64,000 bases of DNA from Georgenia sp. SYP-B2076 (GCF_003991205.1 NZ_RXOZ01000022.1:248001-312000); one strand, 5' to 3'; numbered from the stretch's first letter, positions 18,170-26,728 are shown. Notes: a model not told the origin generated them from the letters alone. Numbers and translations: made by a program.

Positions 18170-18465
18170 CCACCTACGTCATCGCCCGCATCCGAGAGAT
18201 CATGGACCCCGACCGCTTCGACGAGTACCGGACCGGAATGCCAGCAGCACTCGCCCAATACGGCGGGCGCTACCTCGTACGGGGAGCCTTGGAGGACGTC
18301 GCCGAGGGCGGCGAGCCCGAACGGATCGCCGTGATCGAGTTCCCTTCGCGCGAGGCCGCCGACACGTTCTGGAACTCGGAGGAGTACACCGCGCTCCGCA
18401 ATCTTCGCGAGGGCGCGACGATCGTCCAGATCGGCATCGTCGACGGAGTAATGCCGCAGCCGTGA
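18166..18465 (+). CDS. DUF1330-like small protein
   Basis: Protein of 99 aa starting MTTYVIARIREIMDPDRF, the pattern of the DUF1330 family, which has a dimeric alpha/beta-barrel fold related to EthD and antibiotic monooxygenase proteins. Family members have no agreed activity. The ATG overlaps the aldo/keto reductase stop by four bases, so it belongs to that operon. It is the last cargo gene before the element backbone resumes with SSB. Confidence 0.8.
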   Translation: MTTYVIARIREIMDPDRFDEYRTGMPAALAQYGGRYLVRGALEDVAEGGEPERIAVIEFPSREAADTFWNSEEYTALRNLREGATIVQIGIVDGVMPQP

Positions 18466-18592
18466 AGCCGACGAGGCCTGGGCAAGCGTCTCCACCACGC
18501 TTGCCGGGACGGCGCCGACGACACGACCACACCTGCTTGTCAAAGCGGACGCTCGCCGCAGAGGGCACCGCCCGACATGAGGAGGGGTCATC

Positions 18593-19132
18593 GTGACCAT
18601 CCCTGTGCAGCAGTCCCTGGCGGGGTTCATCGCCAGCGACGCGGACGTCTCGTTCACCGACGCCGGTACCGTGCAGGTCCGCTTCCGGGTCGGGGTGGAG
18701 CACTGGCGCCGGGAGCAGGACGGGACCTTCACCAAGCTCGACAACTCGTTCCACGACCTGCTGATCTCCGGCAAGACCGCCGAGCGAGCCGCTGACCGGT
18801 TCCGTAGGGGCGATCAGTTCGTCGCCCACGGGTACGTCGACACCCGGTACGCCGAGCCGCCGGCCCGGCCGGCCGAGCGTGAGGTGTACGTCGCACGCAG
18901 GATCGGGCACGACCTGGCGCGCACGGCCTACGACGTCGACCGCACACCCGCCTCCGCGCGGCAGGCCGCCCAGCAGCTCCGGCAGGTCGAGGGGCTGGCT
19001 GCGGTCGGCACCGAGAACGGGCACCCGTCGGCCGGTGCCGGGCAGGTCGTTCCGCCGCTGACCCCGCCCGTAGCGGACCGTCCGGCGTCGCTGCGTCCGG
19101 GCGCGTCGCCTGGCCACGGGATCGGGCTGTGA
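18593..19132 (+). CDS. ssb: Single-stranded DNA-binding protein (element-borne)
   Basis: SSB-type OB-fold protein of 179 aa. The N-terminal 100 residues follow the SSB pattern, with FRVGVEHWRR and the TKLDNSFHDLLISGKTAE strand region, and then a variable tail. The acidic C-terminal tip of housekeeping SSBs is missing, because the protein ends GHGIGL. The start is GTG at 18593 with GGAGGGG upstream. It heads a tightly packed backbone operon, as the next gene starts inside its stop codon. Element-borne SSBs protect DNA during conjugative transfer. Confidence 0.85.
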   Translation: MTIPVQQSLAGFIASDADVSFTDAGTVQVRFRVGVEHWRREQDGTFTKLDNSFHDLLISGKTAERAADRFRRGDQFVAHGYVDTRYAEPPARPAEREVYVARRIGHDLARTAYDVDRTPASARQAAQQLRQVEGLAAVGTENGHPSAGAGQVVPPLTPPVADRPASLRPGASPGHGIGL

Positions 19133-19759
19133 CCATGGACGGTGAGGTTCCCTGGCAGTTCGAAACGAACCCCCCTCCACCTGCCCGACGACTTGGTGTC
19201 CGACGAGCACCTCGCCGAGTACGAGGCCGAGCTCGCCGCCGAGCTGAAGCGCGCGGTCGAGGAGGTCGGCGAGGTCGAGCCCGTCGACTGGCGGACCCTG
19301 ACCGCCGCCGAGGCGCAGGCGCACTGGCGGGCGCTGGACACGTTCGTCCACTGGCTGCGCACCACGTACGGCCTGCCGCCGACCGTCGTCCCGCCGCTGT
19401 GGCACCGGCACCCCGAGCTGGTGTGGGAGCTGTCCGCGCTGCACACGCACTGGCTGGCGTGTTACGAGCCGGGCGGCTCGGGCTCGTGGCCGGTCGCCTG
19501 GCACGCCGACTTCGCCGACGCCCGTGAACGGCTGCGCGAGTGGGTGGCCACCTCCGGCACCCGCCTGGACCGCGACCGGCCCACCCGTGCCACCGCCTGG
19601 CCCGGCGAGCCCGCCGTCGCCCCAGCCGAGGAGCGGCCCATCACCGACCGGCAGGCAGACTTCGCGGCGTTCGTCGCCGCGGACCTCGACGCCCGCCGCG
19701 CCACCAGCGCCCGCGCGGCCCGCAACGCCCGTGCCGCCAAGCAGGAGCGAGGTGCGTGA
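19129..19759 (+). pseudogene. DUF4913-family element protein, frameshifted near its start
   Basis: The family, common on actinobacterial mobile elements, has no known function; it is recognised by the segment WLRTTYGLPPTVVPPLW and the following WELSALHTHW. The natural start is probably GTG 19129, which overlaps the SSB stop by four bases and gives MTMDGEVPWQFETNP. That frame is lost at a run of six C at about 19171-19176. Removing one C joins it to LHLPDDLVSDEHL in the frame that stays open to 19759. Without repair the only start for the long frame is GTG 19142 (205 aa), which could still give product. The damage is either a real lesion or a homopolymer read error. Confidence 0.65.
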
Positions 19760-20771
19760 TGACCACCGAGCCCTACCGCGACGACGCCCGCGACCCGCAT
19801 GCGCTGCGCCTGGAAGCCGACCACATCGCCCTGGACGACCACGCCGCGACCTCGGCCCGGCCCGCGCACCGGATCATCGCGACCCACCTGCGGACCATGC
19901 TCCGCAGTCTGGGGTTCACCGACGGGCGGGTGCTGGCCGTTGGTGACGACGCCGCGACCTTGATCGGGCTGCCGCACACCGACGGCAACTCGTTCTTGTC
20001 CCTGGTCGCGGACCTCACCGCCGCTCACACCCCGGGCAGCCAGTTCTCGGTGCAGCTACGGGTCCCGAGGGCGCACGACCGGTTCGACGTCGTGATCGCG
20101 TCCCTGCCGTACAACGACGTGCGTCTCCAAGACCCCCAGCACGTCCTGCTGAGGCGCGCCGTCCAGGCCGAGCTGGCCGTCACCATGGAAAAGCTCACCC
20201 GCCCCGGCGGGTACACGGTGCTGCTCGCCTCCCACGACCTGATGGACCACCCGTTCCCCGAAGCGCGCCGGCACCCGCACCTGGGCGCCGACCTCCTCGG
20301 GGCCGTCCGCCTGCCGGCCGGCGCCCACCGCCGGCTCCCCGGCCTGGACCTGCCCACCGACCTGCTCGTCCTCCAACGCCGGCCCGACGATGAGGGCACA
20401 CGGTCGCAGGACTTCGAGCACACCACCACCATCCACGTCGACGACCGCGACGTGGAGATCAACACCTACTTCGAGAACAACATCGGCCAAGTCCTCGGCA
20501 CCGTCGGCGCCGACCCCCTCGCCTGGGGACCCGCCGCCGTCACCGTCTCCAGCCCGCCCGACCGCCTCGACCGCGACCTGGCCGAGGCCCTCGGCAACGT
20601 CACCGCCCACGCACTCCGCACAGGCCTGCCTACACCCCAGCCGCCACCCGTCCCCGGCCGCAGGAGCCGTCCGTCGCCGACCTCACCCGCCAGCGCGGCC
20701 GGCCGATCACCTCGTCGATCCCGCGCCCCCACTCCCGCCGAGCCCACGGCCACCCCGGGCTCGAGCGATGA
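19759..20771 (+). pseudogene. N-terminal methylase fragment of a large element methylase-helicase
   Basis: The reading frame starts one base inside the previous stop (TGATG). Residues 1-290 resemble the DNA-methylase part of the very large methylase-helicase proteins of actinobacterial conjugative elements: ASLPYNDV in the place of the NPPY motif, a RPGGYTVLL strand, and a GAVRLPAGAHRRLPG stretch. From about 20630 the frame turns into low-complexity proline/serine. Inserting one G there restores GLAYTPAATRPRPQEPS, which continues to the TGA at 20769-20771. The helicase part, normally over a thousand residues, is missing; the integrase gene follows directly on the other strand. The fragment is very unlikely to function as the parent protein does. 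Confidence 0.6.
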
Positions 20772-20904
20772 GCAGACCCACGCGAGCAGGCATCCGCCCG
20801 TGCGGTCGCGCTCTCGGCGCGTGGTCGGGTCAACCACGCTCGGCTCCGACGGACCCGCCGAGCGAAGCACCCACCGCTGTGCTCGTCGTGGATACTTCGA
20901 GATT

Positions 20905-22193
20905 TCACGCCAGGACGCTGGCCGAGCGCTCGTCGCCGTCGTCGAGCCGTTCCTGCTTGCCGTTGGCGTTCCTCCGTGCGGCACGTCTGGGCTTGGTCGG
21001 GTCGATCGGCTCGGCGGCCGGGCCGAGATTCTTCTCCAAGATCTCCGCAGTCACCGGGTTCACGTACCGATTCGGCTCGATGTAGTGCACCCGGGTGATT
21101 TCCGTCGAGGTGTGGCCGAGCAGCTCGGCCGCCAGGTCGATGCCCTGCGCCCGGTCGACCGTCGTGGCCACGGTGCGCCGGAACGCGTGAGGCGTGATGT
21201 GCTCGGCCTCGGTCCCCTTGAGGATCTTGCGCAGCGAGCGACGGAAGTTGTTCGTCGTGATCGGCGTGCCGTTGCGGGTGAAGAAGATCAGGTGGTCGGA
21301 CTCGACGTCCCCGATCTTCGCCAGCCGTTCTGCCAGCGCCTTGGCGGTGAACTTCGGAAGGAACACCGTCCGTACCGACCGTGCGGTCTTGGGATGGTCC
21401 TGCCGATAGGTTGGTCCCTTGGCGAGCGAGACGATCGTGCCGGCGATCGTGACGCTGGGTCGATCGGACGCCACGTCGACGTCGCGCCGGCGCAGCGCGA
21501 GGACCTCGCCGATGCGGGCCGAGCTGCCGAGCATCGTCTCGATGACCGCAGCACCTGACCGTCCGGTTTTGGGCCTGGCTTGCCCTCGGCACCCTTCTCC
21601 CACTCAGCGACGAGGTCACGGACGAGCCTGATGGTCTCCAGGCTCGGCGCCTGGGCCTGCCGGGGCGGGCGGTGCAGCGTGTCGACGCCGCGGACGGGGT
21701 TACGTTCGAGGACTTCCCAACGCACGGCGAGCTTGAACGCGAGGTTGAGCACGACCTTGGCCTTCTGGGCTCTGTCGTAGGAGCGCTTGTAGCGCTGCTT
21801 GAGGAGCCGGTCGACCTTGCGTAAGGAGATCTCCCGCAGCGCGTAGTTCTCGAAGGCCGGCATCACGAGCGTGCGCATGTCTCGCTCGTACCGAAGTCGA
21901 GTCGTCGGGGCGAGCCGGTTCGTGTCGTCGAGGGACTCCAGCCACGCGTCGACGAGCTCGCCGAACAGGGAGTCGCCGGTCAGCTCGTCCGACGTCTCAG
22001 CCAGGGCGTCGTCGGCGATCTTATTCTTGAGCTTGCGCAGCGCCCCGGCCCTGGACCTGCCGGTGGCCTTGATCTTGCGGGTGCGTCCGTCGAAGTCGCG
22101 GAAGCGGACCAGCACGAGGACCGTGCCGCTAGGCAGCTCCTCATAGCTCGGCGAGCCTAAGGTACCGATGGGGGTGCGGGGTCGGGCCATCAT
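20905..22193 (-). pseudogene. int: Tyrosine recombinase (element integrase), one frameshift
   Basis: Two frames together make one integrase of about 430 residues. The first, from ATG 22193, covers the arm-binding and SAM-like core-binding domains (LRYERDMRTLVMPAFENYALREI). The second covers the catalytic domain: Arg in SARIGEVLALRRRD, HAFRRT, LGHTS and the nucleophile in HYIEPN. They join at about 21556, where one base is missing right before the catalytic arginine, so the encoded protein would be dead unless the shift is a read error. The gene lies three bases after the excisionase gene, and its upstream side faces the tRNA-Pro attachment sequence at 22657-22699, so tRNA-Pro was its target. 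Confidence 0.8.
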
Positions 22194-22196
22194 CGA

Positions 22197-22433
22197 TCAC
22201 CGCTTCCCGACAGCGGGGGCGATGCCGGCGGCCTGCTCGCGGCACGTGGCCAGCCACACCTGCACGTCCTTGACGGCGTAGCGCAGGTGGTTGCCGATCT
22301 TGTAGGCGACCGGGCCTTCGCCCTTCGTGCGCCAGTCCTTCATCGTGTTGACCGGCACCCCGAGGATCTCCGAGAGGGTGTCGATGCTCATCAGCGGCTC
22401 AAGCCCGCCGCCAGGGGCGGTGTGGTTCGTCAT
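22197..22433 (-). CDS. xis: Excisionase / MerR-type helix-turn-helix protein
   Basis: Small DNA-binding protein of 78 aa with a MerR-like winged helix: LMSIDTLSEILGVPVNTMKDW then the wing with YKIGNHLRYAVKDVQVWL. Such proteins directly upstream of an integrase act as recombination directionality factors. The ATG at 22433 gives the family-typical length. The gene is open while the integrase three bases downstream is frameshifted. Confidence 0.8.
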   Translation of the reverse strand: MTNHTAPGGGLEPLMSIDTLSEILGVPVNTMKDWRTKGEGPVAYKIGNHLRYAVKDVQVWLATCREQAAGIAPAVGKR

Positions 22434-22614
22434 GCACCTTAGGCGCGTGACTCGCCCCAGCCCCCTCAGCCCTGCTCGGACCGTCGTCCGCGAGCAGGGG
22501 CGGTTTCGAGACCCAATCCGGCCTCCTGGGACGGGTTCTTGTCCCATAAATGTCCCGTGACTCACGACTGGCAACCTTCCGGTCACGGTCACCAGTCCTG
22601 CTCCGGAACGAACA

Positions 22615-22648
22615 AGCCCCGGACCTGCAGGTTCGCAGGTCCGAGGCT
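22615..22648. terminator. Hairpin beside the left attachment site
   Basis: Positions 22615-22628 pair with 22635-22648 over 13 pairs with one mismatch and a six-base loop. On the minus strand it lies just downstream of the tRNA 3'-half copy and is followed by a short T-rich stretch (TTGTT). It may be the original tRNA terminator carried by the element. The hairpin and the tRNA-flanking motif GAGGCTCTCAC also appear beside the intact tRNA. Confidence 0.45.
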
Positions 22649-22656
22649 CTCACGCG

Positions 22657-22699
22657 GTCGGGCTGACAGGATTTGAACCTGCGACCCCTTGACCCCCAG
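22657..22699. repeat. Attachment-site copy: 3' half of tRNA-Pro (partial)
   Basis: These 43 bases are identical to 46365-46407 in the intact tRNA-Pro gene. They cover the anticodon GGG, variable region, T-arm and 3' acceptor strand in minus-strand sense, and the 5' half of the tRNA is absent. Similarity ends just past the anticodon, where a one-base insertion is followed by TCAAG and then unrelated sequence. It is the left border of island B and the integrase-side border of island A. Confidence 0.88.
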
Positions 22700-22983
22700 A
22701 TCAAGGCACCCCATACGCACCCGTCCGCCCCGATACGTATATGCAGGTCAGAATCTTTCATCGACGCCGGCGAACCCTTCCGAACCGGGGCGGAGGCCGT
22801 TTCATGGCTACATCTTTGGCTACACGCTCACCTCCTTGAGGCTCGCGACTGGGTCTCCGCGCCAGCACCACTCCCCTGTGCTGAAGGGAGGCTCTTCCCA
22901 CGCACGACTTCGAACCGCTGCAGGCACAGCCCGTTCAACTACCCGCACCGCTGAAATGTTTACCGGCGACGTCCGCTTCGACG
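22700..22983. other. Non-coding left end of island B with paired GGCTACA motif
   Basis: No convincing gene is visible. The notable part is 22803-22825, CATGGCTACATC-TTT-GGCTACA, two GGCTACA units 13 bases apart. The same arrangement recurs at 46155-46177 near the other end. Tyrosine recombinases bind such direct repeats on the arms of their attachment sites. The rest shows no strong repeat. Confidence 0.45.
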
Positions 22984-23172
22984 TCATCGCCGCAAGGCAA
23001 ACATCCCGGCCGAGAGGGCGGCCGAGCCGCCGAAGGTCTGCGACTTCTCCGGCAGTGCCGCTCGCGTCCAGGCCCGGACGGCGGTCATCGCGGCGTCGGA
23101 GCCCGAAACGTCGGAGCCGACGATGGCGGCGTCCACACGCCCGACCACATCGATGTTGAGACGCTGAGTCAT
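22984..23172 (-). pseudogene. N-terminal fragment of a fumarate-reductase-like flavoprotein
   Basis: A good ribosome site (AAGGTGAGG) precedes ATG 23172, and the translation starts like an FAD-dependent oxidoreductase: DAAIVGSDVSGSDAAM then LPEKSQTFGGSAALSAGMF. The dinucleotide motif GxGxxG is damaged (GSD for GSG) and the reading frame ends after 62 codons at the island border. The expected protein has more than 450 residues. It follows the intact flavoprotein gene in the same direction and was probably a third gene of that operon, cut off when the island end formed. Confidence 0.6.
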
Positions 23173-23228
23173 TGTTGCCTCACCTTTCGGTGGCGAACGA
23201 GGTCAGGATGGGCGCTGGGTGGGTGCGG

Positions 23229-23258
23229 TGGCTGGTCGGCTCGAGGCGCGACCAGCCA
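23229..23258. terminator. Hairpin after the flavoprotein gene
   Basis: TGGCTGGTCG at 23229-23238 pairs perfectly with CGACCAGCCA at 23249-23258 across a ten-base loop. It sits between the flavoprotein stop and the start of the truncated flavoprotein copy. There is no T-run, so termination is likely but not certain. Confidence 0.45.
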
Positions 23259-23271
23259 CCACGTGTGGGGG

Positions 23272-24666
23272 TCAGGCGCGGAGGCCGGCGGCGAGCTTGG
23301 CGGCGGCGTGGTGGGCGACGATGCGGCCGAAGACGGTGCCCTTGCCCAGCGAGGTGCCGGTCATGTAGGCGGCGCCGTGGAACCCGCCGGTGACCTCGCC
23401 GATCGCGTACAGGCCCGCGACGACCTCCCCGTCGACGTCGACGACCTCGCCGCGCGGGTCGATGGTGATGCCGCAGTAGGTCGTGGTCATCAACGACTTG
23501 GCGGGGTAGGCGTAGAACGGCGCGGTCTCGATCGGCAGGAGATCCCCGACGCCGTTGCACAGGCTGGTGCGGCCCACCTCGTCCTCGAGCTGCCCCGAGA
23601 CGGCGGCGTTGTACCGGGCCACAGTCTCCACCAGGGCGGCGGGGTCGATGCCGGCGACCTCGGCGAGCTCGGCGAGGGTGTCGGCCTTGAAGACGTGGCC
23701 GATCTCCTCGAGGGTGTCGATGTCCTTCAGCGGGATTCCGCGGTGGGACTTCGCCCGGACCGTCGCGTCGAAGACCTCGAAGCCCAGGCCGCCCGGCTGG
23801 TCCAGGACCACCCGGCCGAGGGTCTTGTAGTCCAGGGACTCGTCCACGAACCGCCGCCCGTGGGTGTTCACGATGATCGCGCCCATGTAGTAGGCGGTGA
23901 GCAGCTCGTGGAACTCCTCCCCGGTGTCCGGGTGGGAGCCGTACGTGCCCGAGACGAAGGACATGTCCGCCATGCCGGCGCCGAGCTTCCAGGCCATCTT
24001 CAGCCCGTCCCCGGTGTTGCCCCTCCCGCCGTAGGGGATGGCGGCGAGCTGCTCGGGCGCGAAGACCTTCAGCAGGTCGGTGCCGCGGGAGAACCCGCCG
24101 GTGGCCAGCACCACCCCGGCGCGACCGGTGAACAGCGCCTCGCCGTCGGGGGTCTCGGCCAGGACGCCGGTGACCGTGCCGGCGTCGTCGCGCACCAGGC
24201 CCGTGGCGCGCGAGCTCAGCCGGGTCTGCCCGCCCAGGTCGGTGTAGGCCCGGTGCAGCGTGGCCAGCACCTCCGTGATGACCGAGTTGTGGCCGCGCCG
24301 GGCGGACTGCCCCGAGCTGATCTCCACCTCCCGGAACACCACGCCGTGGGACTTCAGCCACCGGTACGTCTCCTCCTGGTTCGCCAGGTAGGCCTCCAGC
24401 AGCGACCGGTCGTTGAGGTACTCCCCTACCTCGAGCATGTCGCGCAGGAACAGCTCAGCCGAGTCCTCGACACCCTCCGCGGCCTGCTCATCCGTGCCGG
24501 AGAACGCGAACCAGCCACCGCTCATCGCCGACGAGCCGCCCAGCCTCTCCGTCTTCTCCAGCAGCACCACCGCCAGCCCGGCCTCCGCCGCGGCGGTCGC
24601 GGCCGTCTGCCCGGCAATGCCGGAACCGACCACGACAAGATCGAAGACGTGTTCAGAGGTGGTCAT
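23272..24666 (-). CDS. FAD-dependent oxidoreductase (fumarate reductase / ketosteroid dehydrogenase-like)
   Basis: Flavoprotein of 464 aa. FAD binds at LVVVGSGIAGQTAA (about 10-23) and at the C-terminal YAIGEVTGGFHGAAYMTG. The layout is that of soluble fumarate reductase flavoproteins and 3-ketosteroid dehydrogenases, which add or remove hydrogen across a C-C bond next to a carbonyl. No heme or FeS domain and no secretion signal is present, so electrons must come from or go to another carrier. The start at 24666 is followed by the standard FAD fold; a longer frame upstream runs antisense to the transporter. It follows the MHS transporter gene, suggesting it acts on the imported compound. Confidence 0.82.
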   Translation of the reverse strand: MTTSEHVFDLVVVGSGIAGQTAATAAAEAGLAVVLLEKTERLGGSSAMSGGWFAFSGTDEQAAEGVEDSAELFLRDMLEVGEYLNDRSLLEAYLANQEETYRWLKSHGVVFREVEISSGQSARRGHNSVITEVLATLHRAYTDLGGQTRLSSRATGLVRDDAGTVTGVLAETPDGEALFTGRAGVVLATGGFSRGTDLLKVFAPEQLAAIPYGGRGNTGDGLKMAWKLGAGMADMSFVSGTYGSHPDTGEEFHELLTAYYMGAIIVNTHGRRFVDESLDYKTLGRVVLDQPGGLGFEVFDATVRAKSHRGIPLKDIDTLEEIGHVFKADTLAELAEVAGIDPAALVETVARYNAAVSGQLEDEVGRTSLCNGVGDLLPIETAPFYAYPAKSLMTTTYCGITIDPRGEVVDVDGEVVAGLYAIGEVTGGFHGAAYMTGTSLGKGTVFGRIVAHHAAAKLAAGLRA

Positions 24667-24767
24667 GTCGCACTCGCTTTCGTGACTTTTCAATCGAGGG
24701 ACGCGTTCCGGACGTGATGAGCGCCCGGAAGCTGTTGGAGATGCTTGCCGCGTACGCGGTGCGGGAC

Positions 24768-26180
24768 TCAGTTCTGGATCAGGGACGGAACGGCGTCCGG
24801 AGCATCGTCGTGGTCCGGGCGGTTGTGGATGACCGGCGAACCGGGCGCATGGACGACGTTTCCCTTGCCCAGGCCGAGTTCGTGGAGCGGGGTCCTGTGG
24901 GTCTCCCGGGCCGTCAACGCGGCGACGGCGGCAATCACCAATGCAGCGGCTGTCATGCCGGCAACCGGCAGCCAGTTCGTCGGGTCGCTTCGGGTGAGCA
25001 ACGTGGCGACGGAGGGCGCGAAGCCGGACACGACAGAGCCAAGCTGCAGGCCCACTGCCATACCGGTGTATCGGGTTCTCGCGGTGAACATCTCCGCGTA
25101 GAAGGCGGGGTAGATGGCGCCGCAGCACGCGAGGAACAAGCCCACCATCAGGGCATTGGTCACGAACATCATCGGGATATTCCCGGTGGACACGGCCGAG
25201 AAGAACCCGAAGGTCATGGCGGCCGTTCCGAGTGCGCCGACCACGAAAACGGGCTTACGGCCGAACCTGTCCGCGAGAATTCCGGCGACTGGCCTGGTCA
25301 TAAGCGCCACGATCTGCGTCACGACAGCTGACCACAGCACGGTCGTCCGGTCGATGCCCATCGAAACTGCGAATGCAACACCGAAAACGTTCATGATCGA
25401 ATCGGGAACGAAGTAGAGAGTGGCGAAGACTACGCGCAAAACTCCGCGCCAGTTCTCTCGGAAAACTTCGACTACGGGCACCTTCGCGGTCCGACCGCTC
25501 TGCTTGACGTCCTCGAACACCTCCGGCTCTTCGAGCGTCCTGCGCACGAAGAAGGCGACGAGAAGGACGACGATGCTCGCCAGGAAGGGCAGCCTCCAGC
25601 CCCAGGAGAAGAGAATTTCGTCCGGCATGGCAGCAACGGGGATCATGACGAGTGTTGCGAGCAGCATGCCGGCACCCACGCCTTGAACGGTCCAGCTGCC
25701 CCAGAACGCCCGTCGCCCCTCGGGCGAATGTTCGATCGTCAGCGAGCTAGCACCAGCGACCTCCCCTCCCGCGGAGAACCCTTGCAGCAGTCGCATGCCG
25801 ACGAGCAGGACTGGTGCCACGAATCCGATTTGATCGTAGCTGGGCAGGATCCCAATGACGAATGTGGCGAGCCCCATGATGAGGAGGCTGGCCAGCAAGG
25901 CCTTCTTGCGTCCGAACTTGTCGCCGAAGTGCCCCAATACCACGGCGCCGAGCGGACGAGCTAGATAAGCCACGCCGAATGTCGCGAAGGAGAGCAGGGT
26001 CGCGGACTCGGAGTTGTGGAAGAAGACCGTCGGGAAGATGATGGCTGCCGCTGCGGCAAAGAGCACGAAGTCGTAGTACTCGAGGGCCCCGCCGAGGAAG
26101 GCAGATAGTGCTGCCTTCTTCGTCTGGTTGGTGGACCGGCCAGCAGTCTCCTTGCCTACGACACGCTGTTGATGCGTCAT
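24768..26180 (-). CDS. MFS transporter, metabolite:H+ symporter (MHS) family
   Basis: Twelve-helix transporter of about 470 aa. It begins with a short basic tail, then the family motif FLGGALEYYDFVLF and the loop GHFGDKFGRKKALLAS between helices 2 and 3, repeated as ADRFGRKPVFV in the second half. MHS members take up organic acids such as shikimate, 2-oxoglutarate or citrate, and osmolytes. The ATG at 26180 is preferred because the earlier ATG at 26240 lies inside a perfect palindrome that looks like an operator. It is divergent from an IclR gene and precedes the flavoprotein gene. Confidence 0.88.
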   Translation of the reverse strand: MTHQQRVVGKETAGRSTNQTKKAALSAFLGGALEYYDFVLFAAAAAIIFPTVFFHNSESATLLSFATFGVAYLARPLGAVVLGHFGDKFGRKKALLASLLIMGLATFVIGILPSYDQIGFVAPVLLVGMRLLQGFSAGGEVAGASSLTIEHSPEGRRAFWGSWTVQGVGAGMLLATLVMIPVAAMPDEILFSWGWRLPFLASIVVLLVAFFVRRTLEEPEVFEDVKQSGRTAKVPVVEVFRENWRGVLRVVFATLYFVPDSIMNVFGVAFAVSMGIDRTTVLWSAVVTQIVALMTRPVAGILADRFGRKPVFVVGALGTAAMTFGFFSAVSTGNIPMMFVTNALMVGLFLACCGAIYPAFYAEMFTARTRYTGMAVGLQLGSVVSGFAPSVATLLTRSDPTNWLPVAGMTAAALVIAAVAALTARETHRTPLHELGLGKGNVVHAPGSPVIHNRPDHDDAPDAVPSLIQN

Positions 26181-26231
26181 ATTCCGTTCGCCTTCCAGGA
26201 GGGAATTTCGAAGTGACGAGAGGTCACCGAT

Positions 26232-26316
26232 CCTCGTCATGACGAGGCCTGCAATGCTCAGCGTCGTACATCCGGCTCAGTCGTCTTTGAGACGAGCCAG
26301 CTGTCGTTGAGACGAG
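26232..26316. promoter_or_regulatory. Candidate operator cluster in the IclR/transporter gap
   Basis: CCTCGTCATGACGAGG at 26232-26247 is a perfect 16-bp palindrome. Two further related units follow at about 26283-26297 and 26303-26316, each reading TTGAGACGAGC; the first is itself an inverted repeat CGTCT-TTG-AGACG. All share the half-site GACGAG. They lie upstream of the transporter gene in a 548-base gap that holds no gene. The likely binder is the divergent IclR protein. Confidence 0.45.
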
Positions 26317-26728
26317 CGGACGTCGGCCTCTGCCGCACGAGAATCTGTGCTGGCTTGTTCGACACCCACGCCGATAGGTGCCGAGGACAGTTCGATCAGC
26401 GGCTACCGACTTAGAGGACCCTGCCTGACCACTCCCGAACGGGACAGTAGTCTTCTCACTAGGCGAGAAGCCCACGAAGCGAGATGTGTCGGCAGGAGCA
26501 TGTTTCCGGAGGCTGACATCGGCAACGCCGCGTTCAACGGGAACCCTGGCCCGCGCATCCGCGTCGTGTTCGAGGGCTGCGCAGGCCCGGCGCTACGCGC
26601 CCCTTAGCGTGTGAAAGCATGGGCCCAATGCCTCGTGCCGGCGCCGACGGTGCTGACCTGGCCGTCACGTACAGGGTTCGCGGCCGGCGTCGGGCGGCGC
26701 CGGCCGCGGTCGATGGAGGTGTGCCACG

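Larger units (their letters stand above)
1..22699. mobile_element. Decayed integrative conjugative element with catabolic cargo (island A, left end not in window)
   Basis: Conjugation and replication-type genes lie on both sides of the cargo: a VirD4/TraG-like coupling protein at 0.5-2.1 kb, and SSB, DUF4913 and a methylase fragment at 18.6-20.8 kb. They are followed by a tyrosine integrase and an excisionase whose upstream side ends at a 43-bp copy of the tRNA-Pro 3' half at 22657-22699. Integrase next to the tRNA attachment site is the usual layout for such elements. Four backbone genes carry frameshifts while the cargo at 2.7-18.5 kb is open throughout. The left boundary is not visible, and the sugar transporter at the left edge may lie outside the element. 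The coordinates given are the part inside the window. Confidence 0.6.

Noticed and set aside
22657-22699. A second functional tRNA gene
   Set aside because: Only the 3' half is present: there is no 5' acceptor strand or D-arm, so it is an attachment remnant.
26181-26240. Translation start of the MHS transporter at 26240
   Set aside because: That ATG lies at the centre of a perfect palindrome and the extra 20 residues do not match the family; the ATG at 26180 begins the family-like region.
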